Below, in pieces: positions 51,616 through 59,362 of a stretch of DNA of 64,000 bases; position 1 is the first letter of the stretch, and every line of letters starts with the position of its first letter. The notes below the pieces were generated by a model. The model saw only the letters and a program-made list of their open reading frames with translations, ran no database searches and was not told where the DNA came from. The stretch lies in contig CP115858.1 in NCBI GenBank assembly GCA_027920525.1, positions 4,030,001 through 4,094,000 of the forward strand, in the 5' to 3' direction. Both the position numbers and the translations under genes were made by a program. The DNA comes from Chryseobacterium daecheongense (GTDB lineage: Bacteria > Bacteroidota > Bacteroidia > Flavobacteriales > Weeksellaceae).

Positions 51616-52281
51616 TTAGTTCACGGTTCCTATAGCCAGAAAAACGATCAGCATAAAACCTGTAATACCTAAAATAAAAATGGAAAATTTCTTAATATCT
51701 TCAAAACTCCTTCCTTTTTTTAAGATCAATCTTCTGAAGCCGTTTGATATTAATGAGAGTAATGCTGTGATAAAGACCAGTCCCAGAGCAGAGCATACTC
51801 CCGGCCCGGGAAATGTTTGTAAGGTATTTTTATTTCCGGAATGAGGAAGAAAATCATACAGGAAAAGTGCATTCCACGCAATAATCAGCAATATAGGGAC
51901 TAAAGGTTTTAAAGGAAATCCACCCTGCATTTGCTGTTCAATAATTGTATAATTCTTTGGAGGTGCAGTATTTTCTTTAGCTGCTAAAAATCCGGTTTTT
52001 TCTATTTCATTGATTATTCCTGCAGGATCTCTAAAGGTCCAGAAAATAACATTTGAATTGTACTTCTCAACGCGATGATCGATTTTGATTCCCTGTCCGA
52101 TCAGAGGAATTGAAGTGTACGGCTTTATAGAGATAATATCCTGAGGTTGGAAAACAAGATTGCCTACCAGGGAAGCATTAATCTTTAGTATATCTGCATC
52201 AACATACAGGTCAGCAAATGGATAAGTGGCATTGGCAAGACCAATCCTTGCACCACCTGTTAATGTGAAGTTTTTTTCCAT
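51616..52281 (-). CDS. Membrane protein, unknown
   Basis: A 221-residue protein. The N-terminal 105 residues are soluble and beta-rich (FADLYVDADILKINAS, FQPQDIISIKPYTSIPLIGQ), similar to a PH-like domain. Three C-terminal transmembrane helices follow (LKPLVPILLIIAWNALFLYD; SALGLVFITALLSLI; FSIFILGITGFMLIVFLAIG). No family is recognised. It is 2 bp from the YdeI gene and 20 bp from the next small membrane gene, in the same operon. Confidence 0.62.
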   Translation of the reverse strand: MEKNFTLTGGARIGLANATYPFADLYVDADILKINASLVGNLVFQPQDIISIKPYTSIPLIGQGIKIDHRVEKYNSNVIFWTFRDPAGIINEIEKTGFLAAKENTAPPKNYTIIEQQMQGGFPLKPLVPILLIIAWNALFLYDFLPHSGNKNTLQTFPGPGVCSALGLVFITALLSLISNGFRRLILKKGRSFEDIKKFSIFILGITGFMLIVFLAIGTVN

Positions 52282-52283
52282 AA

Positions 52284-52841
52284 TTATAAAACTCGTTTTT
52301 GTTGTTCACTTTCACGGATTGTTTTCTCCAATCTGGATATCATGGTTTTCTCCTGTTTGGCAGACATGATCCAGTGCAGCATGACTTTCTTATATGATGG
52401 TGCTTGATTACTAAAAAAATCCCAGGCTTTTTTATTCGATTTGAATTGTTTTTCAAAGGCAGGACTTAATTCGGCCAGAGCATTTTCATGGGAATATATT
52501 GCTGTTTTTTCCTGTTTTCTCAATGCAAATGCTTTGAGACCCGCTGTTTTCATTAATCCTGCTTGAGTCAGATCTTCAACCTTTTTTATATTGATCGCAC
52601 TCCAGATGCTTGTCGGTTTTCTGGGAGTAAAGCGGATGGTATATTTTTCGTCGTCTACACTTTTTCTTACTCCATCAATCCAGCCATAGCATAAAGCCTG
52701 GTCTACAGATTCCGACCAGGTCATAGAGGGTTTCTTTGTCCCTATTTTATAAAATCCTACCAACAGTTCTGTTTTTGTTTCGTGGTTCTTTTCCAGCCAT
52801 TCCCGAAAATCCTGTGGTGTTGAAAAAAATTGTATTTCCAT
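52284..52841 (-). CDS. YdeI/OmpD-associated family protein
   Basis: A 185-residue cytoplasmic protein of the YdeI family. It starts IQFFSTPQDFREWLEKNH and has ESVDQALCYGWIDGVRKS and FTPRKPTSIWSAINIKKVE, the signature segments. The C-terminal region has the second conserved part (YKKVMLHWIMSAKQEKTMIS RLEKT). Family members are linked to peptide resistance and to the OmpD porin, with unclear biochemistry. It sits between two membrane-protein genes. Function known only by family name. Confidence 0.85.
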   Translation of the reverse strand: MEIQFFSTPQDFREWLEKNHETKTELLVGFYKIGTKKPSMTWSESVDQALCYGWIDGVRKSVDDEKYTIRFTPRKPTSIWSAINIKKVEDLTQAGLMKTAGLKAFALRKQEKTAIYSHENALAELSPAFEKQFKSNKKAWDFFSNQAPSYKKVMLHWIMSAKQEKTMISRLEKTIRESEQQKRVL

Positions 52842-52850
52842 CCGTTACTT

Positions 52851-53699
52851 TTACTTTTTTAAAGATGTTTTCAATTCCCTGAATACTATTTTCCGGTAAT
52901 ATTTTCTAGCTTTCCTCATAAGTTCAGGGGTAGAAATATTTTCGTTGACCTGCATCCCGTTAAAATAAAATTTGGTTCTATGACTGTTAATACTTCGCAT
53001 GGCAAAATCAAGATCTCGTAATGTATCCCGGTCAATAACTAACTTTTTGATTTTATAAAAGCGAATGTCATTTTTACGGAAACCCGGATATCTTTCCAAC
53101 ATTCTTTCACTCATTGGGAAGATGGTGTCGAAAATAATATTGTTATTTTTAAGTTTGTCTACAATTTCTTCCTGTGAATAATTAACTGTAATATGGCATT
53201 TTGAACATTGCAGATTACCACGGCTTACGGTATAGCTGAAGCTTGGCGGGGGAGAAGTAGCCATCAAAACAAACAATGAAGGAATTAAAATAAAGGTTGG
53301 ATGAAGATATGGTATTTTGATCCTGTGTAAGTTGTCAGCTCTTTGAATGATGAAATATGGGATGGGCAAGAACAGCAAAGCCAGCAGATCAGAATAATCA
53401 ACAACTCTTGTTACAGGAATCAATGCATATTGATTATACCAATTGATCGCCCCTTCGGAATAACCGGATTTCCAGAATAGAAAGAGTAAAGCACCAATCC
53501 ATATGGAATGAATTTTAAGTCTCGGAAAAATATAAGACAGGAGTAAAGGCAGGATGATAATTCCAACAACATCCGAGAGTTTGCCTGTAAGGAAGTTTGC
53601 GAATTCATATTTAAAAAAATGATCATTCAGGAACAAAATGAGCAGACAGACTACAAATATATAATTGAGAAGAAGATATTTATTTCTTTGGATTTTCAT
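52851..53699 (-). CDS. Membrane protein, unknown, with C-terminal soluble domain
   Basis: A 282-residue protein with four or five N-terminal transmembrane helices (LLLNYIFVVCLLILFLNDHF; LSDVVGIIILPLLLSYIF; SIWIGALLFLFWKS; PTFILIPSLFVLMA) and a soluble C-terminal domain of about 120 residues containing C-x-x-C (LQCSKCHITVN). The opening NDHFFKYEFANFLTGKLSDV is a conserved pattern that I know from uncharacterised membrane proteins. It is the first gene of the operon. The C-x-x-C could bind metal or form a disulfide. Confidence 0.62.
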   Translation of the reverse strand: MKIQRNKYLLLNYIFVVCLLILFLNDHFFKYEFANFLTGKLSDVVGIIILPLLLSYIFPRLKIHSIWIGALLFLFWKSGYSEGAINWYNQYALIPVTRVVDYSDLLALLFLPIPYFIIQRADNLHRIKIPYLHPTFILIPSLFVLMATSPPPSFSYTVSRGNLQCSKCHITVNYSQEEIVDKLKNNNIIFDTIFPMSERMLERYPGFRKNDIRFYKIKKLVIDRDTLRDLDFAMRSINSHRTKFYFNGMQVNENISTPELMRKARKYYRKIVFRELKTSLKK

Positions 53700-53748
53700 C
53701 AGATATCAGTTAATATTCAAATCCGAATTTACACAAATTACAGAGAAA

Positions 53749-53782
53749 AATAAAAGCAGATGAAATTTCATCTGCTTTTATT
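53749..53782 (-). terminator. Terminator of the DUF389 gene
   Basis: AATAAAAGCAGATGAAA with its exact complement directly adjoining, a 34-base palindrome, 25 bases past the stop codon on the minus strand. Confidence 0.8.
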
Positions 53783-53806
53783 CCTACCGGACAAGGCTGG
53801 TGTGTC

Positions 53807-55120
53807 TCAATTCTTTTTCTTTACAGGATCTTTCCGGGTGTTGAATACAATAATATTACTGGTCTTAAGCCGGTTAACTAACCATGTTTTTAATTTTTCT
53901 TCATCTATCTTGGTTTCCGACTGATAAATAAAAGCAGTTTCCAGACTTGTTGAATCCGTAGTAAAATAATTTTGGAGTTTTCCGATAGCCATCTCCTGAA
54001 CCTCCGGGAAGAGGATCTTTACTTCTTTTACCAATTCAGGATTATCCATTTTATAGAGGTTCAGTTCATTCTTTAATTCATTAACCTGAAGATCCTTTTC
54101 TGTAATATTGGTTTTTTGAAGATTGATTTCGCTTAAGATCTCTTTTTTAAGATCGCTGGTGTTTTGTTTAATAACGAGATTGGTGTTTTTTATCCCAAAA
54201 TCCTGTAATGAAGTATTAAATTTCTTTATTTCCGTACTGTCGAATTTTGTAGATAAAAAAGCAAGTTCAATAGATTTGGGATTGGCATTATAATCCACTT
54301 TTTTATAGATTACAGTATATCCTTTTTTTGAAAATTCTTCATTGATGAAGTTCTCTACATTCTGGTTGTATTTTTTTTGGTTTAAAAGGTTATAAGCCAA
54401 ATAACAACTCGGAACAATCATAATAATGATCAGGATCGAAATGCCATAACGTATTCTTTTTTCAAACGCTTTATTGGTGGTTTCTACAGCCTGATATTTG
54501 AGAGATTTTATGATCAGGAAGGTAGAAATACAAATAAAGAAACAGTTGATGGTATACAGGTAAAATGCCCCTGCCACAAAAGACCAGTTTGCAGTTGCAA
54601 TACCGAATCCTGCAGTACACAATGGAGGCATTAACGCTGTTGCGATGGCCACTCCCGGAATGGGGTTTCCTTTTTCAATTCTTGTGATGGATATCGCTCC
54701 CACAATTCCACCGAAAAAAGCAATCAGGACATCATAAATATTAGGCGAAGTCCTAGCCAGCAGTTCAGACTGAATATCTTTGAACGGACTTAAATAAAAA
54801 TATAAGCTTGAAACTGTTAAGCTGACCACCGTGGCGATCAGCAGATTTTTCATGGATTTCTTTAAAAGACTGAAATTAAACGTAGCCAAAGCAAAACCTG
54901 CTCCTACAATAGGTCCCATAAGTGGGGAAATCAACATGGCTCCTATAATTACAGCCGTTGAGTTTACATTTAATCCTACCGACGCAATAAGTATAGCACA
55001 GGCCAGAATCCATAAATTGGCTCCCCTGAAGGATACATTATTGGTCACATTTTCAAGAACAATAGCAGGATTTTCTTCTCCGTTATGGAGATTTAAAAAA
55101 TTGGAAATCGTTTTTCTCAT
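53807..55120 (-). CDS. DUF389 family membrane protein
   Basis: A 437-residue protein with an N-terminal DUF389 membrane domain of about six helices (ANLWILACAILIASVGLNVN; STAVIIGAMLISPLMGPIVG; GVAIATALMPPLCTAGFGIA). The strings IGAMLISPLMGPI and ALMPPLCTAGFG are signature motifs of the family. The C-terminal half is soluble, with a coiled coil (TEKDLQVNELKNELNLYKMD) and an alpha/beta domain, probably periplasmic. The role of the family is unknown. Its own box TATATTTG lies at 55175-55182 on the minus strand. Confidence 0.85.
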   Translation of the reverse strand: MRKTISNFLNLHNGEENPAIVLENVTNNVSFRGANLWILACAILIASVGLNVNSTAVIIGAMLISPLMGPIVGAGFALATFNFSLLKKSMKNLLIATVVSLTVSSLYFYLSPFKDIQSELLARTSPNIYDVLIAFFGGIVGAISITRIEKGNPIPGVAIATALMPPLCTAGFGIATANWSFVAGAFYLYTINCFFICISTFLIIKSLKYQAVETTNKAFEKRIRYGISILIIIMIVPSCYLAYNLLNQKKYNQNVENFINEEFSKKGYTVIYKKVDYNANPKSIELAFLSTKFDSTEIKKFNTSLQDFGIKNTNLVIKQNTSDLKKEILSEINLQKTNITEKDLQVNELKNELNLYKMDNPELVKEVKILFPEVQEMAIGKLQNYFTTDSTSLETAFIYQSETKIDEEKLKTWLVNRLKTSNIIVFNTRKDPVKKKN

Positions 55121-55174
55121 TTTTGTTGTGTGTTATAAGGGTGAAGAATAAAATCTCATTACTTCACTTTTTCG

Positions 55175-55182
55175 CAAATATA
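55175..55182 (-). promoter_or_regulatory. -7 promoter box for DUF389 gene
   Basis: Minus-strand TATATTTG, 55 bases upstream of the start. Confidence 0.45.
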
Positions 55183-55267
55183 AATGTTTAGGATATAATT
55201 CCAAAAAATAAATATGAGTATAAAACACAATCTATGATTTCTTTGTTATGGCCTTCACAGAGCTGTT

Positions 55268-56416
55268 TTAATCCCCATTAAACATCTTCATTAGTTTTTC
55301 TATAGCTTTAGGTTCATGCATCAGCACCGTATTATCCAAAGTAACCCGGGTAATTTCTGAAGCTCTTTTTAGCATTTGGCTTTCATAATGAGATAAAGCA
55401 TCCTGGACGGTGTCATACTTGTTGCTAGTGAGGCATTCTGCAAGCTCATATGCATCCTGCATCGCCATATTTACTCCCTCTCCGGCATAAGGTGGCATTC
55501 TATGGGCAGCATCCCCTAACATGGTCAGGTTAGGAAGTGTTTCCCATTTTTGATCAAGCGGGTAGTGGTACTGAGGACGTACAACAAATGATGAATCCTC
55601 ACTCATAAACAATTCCTGCCAGATCTCATTCCATGTTCCAAATTCTTTTCTGAACCATTCGAAGATCTGCTCTCGGTTACTAAAATCGATTCCGGATTCT
55701 CTGACCCAATTTTCATCGACTTTACATCCTGTATAAAAAGTGAGCGTACCATCTCCTTTGGTGCTGAACAATAATGTTTTTTCTTCATCCAACGCAAAAA
55801 TTTTACCCCCTTCTACAAGCTTCCAGAGCTTTGGAGCATTAATAGCTGCGTGGTAAATATTTCCCTCAACCATAGTTATTCCTGAATAAACAGGCTGAAT
55901 ATCTGTAATATAAGGTCGTATTCTGGAGTTGGCTCCGTCAGCGGCAATAACGATGTCTGCATCATACGATTTCCCGTTTTTAAAATAAAGCCTCCAGCCA
56001 TCACCTTGTTTTTCCATAGATAAAAACTGACTATCCCAAACCACGGTTCCCGGAGTAAGTGCTTCCAACAGAATTTTTCTTAATGGAGCCCTATCGATTT
56101 CAGGACGGTCTTCACTATGTGAATTCACTGAGTCATGTTCATTGAGATAAACTGTAAGGTCTTTGTCTAAAATTTTTAATTTTCCCGCATCTGGACGGTA
56201 GTGAGCGATAAAAGCATCCATTAACCCGGCTCTTTTTAAAGCTTCCAGTCCTGATTCTTCATGCAGATCCAAAGTTGCTCCCTGTACACGGACATCTTTA
56301 TGCTCATCACGCTCATAAACTTGAACTTCAGCTTTGTTGATCTGCAGGAGATTTGCCAAAGTAAGCCCGCCGGGACCACCACCAATAATGGCTATTTTTT
56401 TATTTTGTATTATCAT
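55268..56416 (-). CDS. Tet(X)-like FAD-dependent monooxygenase
   Basis: A 382-residue flavoprotein monooxygenase. The FAD motif KKIAIIGGGPGGLTLANLLQ is followed by VQVYERDEHKDVRVQGATLD, DRPEIDRAPLRKILLEAL and the second FAD motif LTMLGDAAHRMPPYAGEGVN. These blocks run closely parallel to Tet(X), the tetracycline-inactivating enzyme (TLDLH and PEINR and GDAAHLMPPFAGQGVN there). It is chromosomal, with no mobile element near, and clearly diverged. Tetracycline as substrate is not shown; plant- or microbe-derived aromatics are alternatives. It is followed upstream on the strand by an AraC regulator whose stop lies 25 bp before, forming a unit. Confidence 0.85.
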   Translation of the reverse strand: MIIQNKKIAIIGGGPGGLTLANLLQINKAEVQVYERDEHKDVRVQGATLDLHEESGLEALKRAGLMDAFIAHYRPDAGKLKILDKDLTVYLNEHDSVNSHSEDRPEIDRAPLRKILLEALTPGTVVWDSQFLSMEKQGDGWRLYFKNGKSYDADIVIAADGANSRIRPYITDIQPVYSGITMVEGNIYHAAINAPKLWKLVEGGKIFALDEEKTLLFSTKGDGTLTFYTGCKVDENWVRESGIDFSNREQIFEWFRKEFGTWNEIWQELFMSEDSSFVVRPQYHYPLDQKWETLPNLTMLGDAAHRMPPYAGEGVNMAMQDAYELAECLTSNKYDTVQDALSHYESQMLKRASEITRVTLDNTVLMHEPKAIEKLMKMFNGD

Positions 56417-56435
56417 AATCTATTAAATTATGAAG

Positions 56436-56443
56436 CAAAATTA
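56436..56443 (-). promoter_or_regulatory. Possible internal -7 box for the Tet(X)-like gene
   Basis: Minus-strand TAATTTTG overlapping the araC stop codon, 20 bases before the monooxygenase start. Confidence 0.35.
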
Positions 56444-57202
56444 CTTCCCGGGAAGAACAGAAAATTGTATAAATCGGTCGTTTTTATTTTGGCTGAGTTC
56501 TTTGGGGAGAAATCCGGAAAGCCTTTTAATCTCTTTTATAAAATGAGATTGGTCACTAAAGTTTTGTTCGGGGAAAAGTTTTCCTTCTTTAATATGTGTA
56601 AAAGAGGCTCTGAATCTGAGAATTCCACAATAAGACTTTAAGGAAATACCGTATTGCTGATTAAAATAACGGTTGATCTGCCGTTCACTCCATATCACCT
56701 TTTCAGAAAGTTCTTTCACAGAAATATCTCCGTTGGCAGAGTAGATAAGGTCAAACAGCTTCCGTTTCCGCTCATCAATTTTCCGCAGAGAAAGTTCAGA
56801 TGCTATTTTCTCTGTTGCTTTTTTACAGAACTGATTAAAATCGTTCATATCATCCACTGTGAAACCCCAGAAATTATCAGGCAGGTTTTTAGCATAATCT
56901 AAAATATCAGAAACAGTTTCGTGAAGTATATATTCGGTTGCCAGTAAATTAAAACTAATTGCAAAGGTTCTGGATTTTTCAGCAATTACAATTTCCTCAG
57001 GATGTGTTCCAATGCCTAAAAGAACAATATGAAAAGGCATTGTGGATGACTGTGACAATATAATATCTATCCTTCCGTCAGGTAAAAGAATAGTTTCTTT
57101 TGTTTCTGACGGATTATCCAACATCCAGAAACTTTCTACAAAGTCTTTAAGAGAAGGCTCAGGCAGTTGAGAAGCATAGATAAGATTATTAGTCAGTTCC
57201 AT
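56441..57202 (-). CDS. AraC family transcriptional regulator
   Basis: A 253-residue regulator with an N-terminal ligand-like domain (LKDFVESFWMLDNPSETKET, the DUF6597-type start) and a C-terminal AraC HTH (ISVKELSEKVIWSERQINRY, then FNQQYGISLKSYCGILRF and FSDQSHFIKEIKRLSGFLPK). It directly precedes the Tet(X)-like gene (24 bp gap) and probably controls it. The inducer is unknown. Confidence 0.88.
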   Translation of the reverse strand: MELTNNLIYASQLPEPSLKDFVESFWMLDNPSETKETILLPDGRIDIILSQSSTMPFHIVLLGIGTHPEEIVIAEKSRTFAISFNLLATEYILHETVSDILDYAKNLPDNFWGFTVDDMNDFNQFCKKATEKIASELSLRKIDERKRKLFDLIYSANGDISVKELSEKVIWSERQINRYFNQQYGISLKSYCGILRFRASFTHIKEGKLFPEQNFSDQSHFIKEIKRLSGFLPKELSQNKNDRFIQFSVLPGK

Positions 57203-57245
57203 AAATTAATACTTCAGGAATATTTAAATTTTCTAATTTATTTTT

Positions 57246-57841
57246 TTAAAGCCTTTCTGCAAATAAATTAACTTCATTTTTTACGACTTCAATCGCCTTG
57301 TCCAATAGAATTCTATCAACTATAAGTATTTTTTCTGCAATAGGTGGAGTAAAAGCCTCACTTATACTACTATCACTAAAATCGAAAATAATTTGATTTT
57401 CATTCTGGGTAACAATAGGGGAAGGGTGGTCAATATAAAAATAACTGTCAGAATCTTCTGATAGTAATTCTTCCCAACTCTTTATATCATCCAGTCCACA
57501 ACAGCATTGAGGAAAATATTTATCTCTAGCATCTATTTTAAGAACATATCCTCCATCCAGAGGAGAAATAAGATGTACTAATCCGCTTTCTTCAGTTTGT
57601 TCCACGGCAATTTTTTTTTGATAATTTTTAATAGATCAGCATCAGAAATTTCAGAAATTTTATAAAAGGAAGATCCTTTAAAATAAGGTTTTAATTGTTT
57701 TGTATAACCTGCACTTAAATTAATAGAAATATGATAATTTTCCCATTCATCAGCATATTCCAATATGGACCTGATAGAGGGGGTGGGAATATCTTGATCA
57801 TAATTGGTGATTTCTATAACGGGAATTAGTTCTACTTTCAT
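57246..57841 (-). pseudogene. Frameshifted immunity-like gene (homopolymer of nine A)
   Basis: Two overlapping frames make one protein of about 198 residues if one base is added. The first frame runs from ATG 57841 (MKVELIPVIEITNYDQDI) and stops after IIKKKLPWN... at 57578. The second resumes inside the overlap (IAVEQTEESGLVHLISPLDG) and continues to 57246 with KYFPQCCCGLDDIKSWEELL. The break is at a run of nine T on the plus strand (57611-57619); ten would restore one frame. I recall single-frame relatives with this YKGSSFYKISEI and FPQCCG pattern near toxin immunity genes. The GTG start at 57605 for a separate second gene is unlikely. Could be a pseudogene, a phase-variable switch or a sequencing error. 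Confidence 0.65.
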
Positions 57842-57858
57842 AATTGGGAATTTTAACT

Positions 57859-58746
57859 TTATTTAAAATCGTCAAAGGTCTTTTGTTGATTTTCTCCATC
57901 TTCAGGAATATAAGTTCTCATTATGGGAAATACACTAGAATCATCTTGACCAGGAAATTTTAAACCAAAGGAGGACCAGCCTGAAGTCCAAAGTAAAATA
58001 AGTTCTTCCCAAAAAGGGATGTGTTTATTCTCATCAAAAATATAATCTTCTTCAAATATTGTTTTGACTTGTGGAATGAAACTGATTACATTCTCTTTTT
58101 CAGTTTCATCGTAGACTGTTTCATAAATATCTAAGTGATATTTCAATTCATTAAGTAAATAGGTTCTTAAATTCCATCCATAAACAATTATGTCAGAGCC
58201 CCATATCGATAAAACAGGGTTGTGCATAAAAGAGCCATCACCAACTACAAACCGATGTCTGTGCATTGGAACTAATTTGGGTGCTTCATTATACCAATCC
58301 GTGAATGTTTTTTTTCTTTCCTCTTTTTCTGAGGGGCGCTTTCCCCATGATTTAAGCCAAACCTGATTTTTGCCAATTACATCTTCACAAATTGTACGAT
58401 AAGGCCACTCTAGCATTTTCTTAATTTCATCATCATCTTGCAGCCAATTATAAAAAAGTGAGTTTTCCTCAATCAATGTTTCTGCATCATCTTCACCATC
58501 TTCAGTATATTCAATTTTTTCTTTTTTGTCAATGGTATGTAAAATTCGTAAGAACTCTTTATGTTCGGGAGTAAATTGTATTGAATACTTTTTCTCAACT
58601 TCATCAATTTGCTGATCAGTTAATGGTATCCATTTAGCACCATGAATCCATTCTTCACAGCCTGAAGTCTCAAGGTCTTCACTCCATAGAGTCTCGGTAT
58701 TTTCTTTTACCCAGTATAAAAACTCAATAAGATTTTCTGGAATCAT
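57859..58746 (-). CDS. SMI1/KNR4 (SUKH) family protein
   Basis: A 295-residue cytoplasmic protein with the SMI1/KNR4 start pattern: WIPLTDQQIDEVEKKYSI then QFTPEHKEFLRILH (about residues 38-70), an acidic loop, and a late GDGSFMHNPVLSIWGSDI. SUKH proteins are the largest immunity superfamily of polymorphic toxins. It is next to the frameshifted gene and the STM3941-like gene, in an AT-rich cluster of immunity-like genes without a visible toxin. No cognate toxin could be found in the window near it. Confidence 0.75.
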   Translation of the reverse strand: MIPENLIEFLYWVKENTETLWSEDLETSGCEEWIHGAKWIPLTDQQIDEVEKKYSIQFTPEHKEFLRILHTIDKKEKIEYTEDGEDDAETLIEENSLFYNWLQDDDEIKKMLEWPYRTICEDVIGKNQVWLKSWGKRPSEKEERKKTFTDWYNEAPKLVPMHRHRFVVGDGSFMHNPVLSIWGSDIIVYGWNLRTYLLNELKYHLDIYETVYDETEKENVISFIPQVKTIFEEDYIFDENKHIPFWEELILLWTSGWSSFGLKFPGQDDSSVFPIMRTYIPEDGENQQKTFDDFK

Positions 58747-58790
58747 TAGTAGTTAGTTTTTTATTAATATATTACAATTTTGAAATTACT

Positions 58791-59288
58791 TTATACTTGG
58801 TAAGACTTCAATTTTTTATTTAATATTTCTAGTAATTTATTTGTTTTAATATTCAAATTATCAGTTTGTATCATATGTTCGACATTAAAATAGCCCGAAA
58901 ATACTTTCGATGGTTCTTTTTTTGAATATTTCATAACAATATAAATATGTTCAGTTGTTTTAATTCCACGGTATCTTGTGTCGGATACGAGAAATTTTGA
59001 AATTTCTTCAAATTTTACTGAAACAGATTTTCTTAATAGGTTATGAATTATGACCTCCGCATCAGTAATAGTAAGCAATGGTTTTGTTCTTAATAATAAC
59101 AGTATTGAAAGAATGGATGAAAAAATGAAGATAGTGAACCCAAGGTAAAATAGAATAATTTTACCTAAGCCGTCATTTCCTAACTTTCTATAAAATTGAC
59201 TAAGTAGTAAACAAAAACCAATTGAAACAATGAGTAGAAATAAGCTTTTAATCTTATTTGAATAAAAATGGATTTCTTTCATTATCAC
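58791..59288 (-). CDS. STM3941-like membrane protein
   Basis: A 165-residue protein with two N-terminal transmembrane helices (SLFLLIVSIGFCLLLSQFYR; IILFYLGFTIFIFSSILSIL) and a soluble C-terminal half (LLTITDAEVIIHNLLRKSVS, SDTRYRGIKTTEHIYIVMKY). The start KEIHFYSNKIKSLF resembles the STM3941 family, which occurs as putative immunity genes in polymorphic toxin systems. It is AT-rich and has its own minus-strand box TAAATTTG at 59330-59337. Family assignment is from pattern memory. Confidence 0.55.
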   Translation of the reverse strand: MIMKEIHFYSNKIKSLFLLIVSIGFCLLLSQFYRKLGNDGLGKIILFYLGFTIFIFSSILSILLLLRTKPLLTITDAEVIIHNLLRKSVSVKFEEISKFLVSDTRYRGIKTTEHIYIVMKYSKKEPSKVFSGYFNVEHMIQTDNLNIKTNKLLEILNKKLKSYQV

Positions 59289-59329
59289 CTTACTTGATAT
59301 GCTAAATTTGGCTGTTAAATTATAACAAC

Positions 59330-59337
59330 CAAATTTA
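59330..59337 (-). promoter_or_regulatory. -7 promoter box for the immunity-like cluster
   Basis: Minus-strand TAAATTTG (TAnnTTTG), 42 bases upstream of the STM3941-like start. Confidence 0.5.
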
Positions 59338-59362
59338 TGAAATCTTATCCTAAAATTTTAAT

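Noticed and set aside
57246..57605. Separate gene starting at GTG 57605
   Set aside because: It starts inside the preceding frame at the homopolymer run; better explained as the second half of one frameshifted gene.
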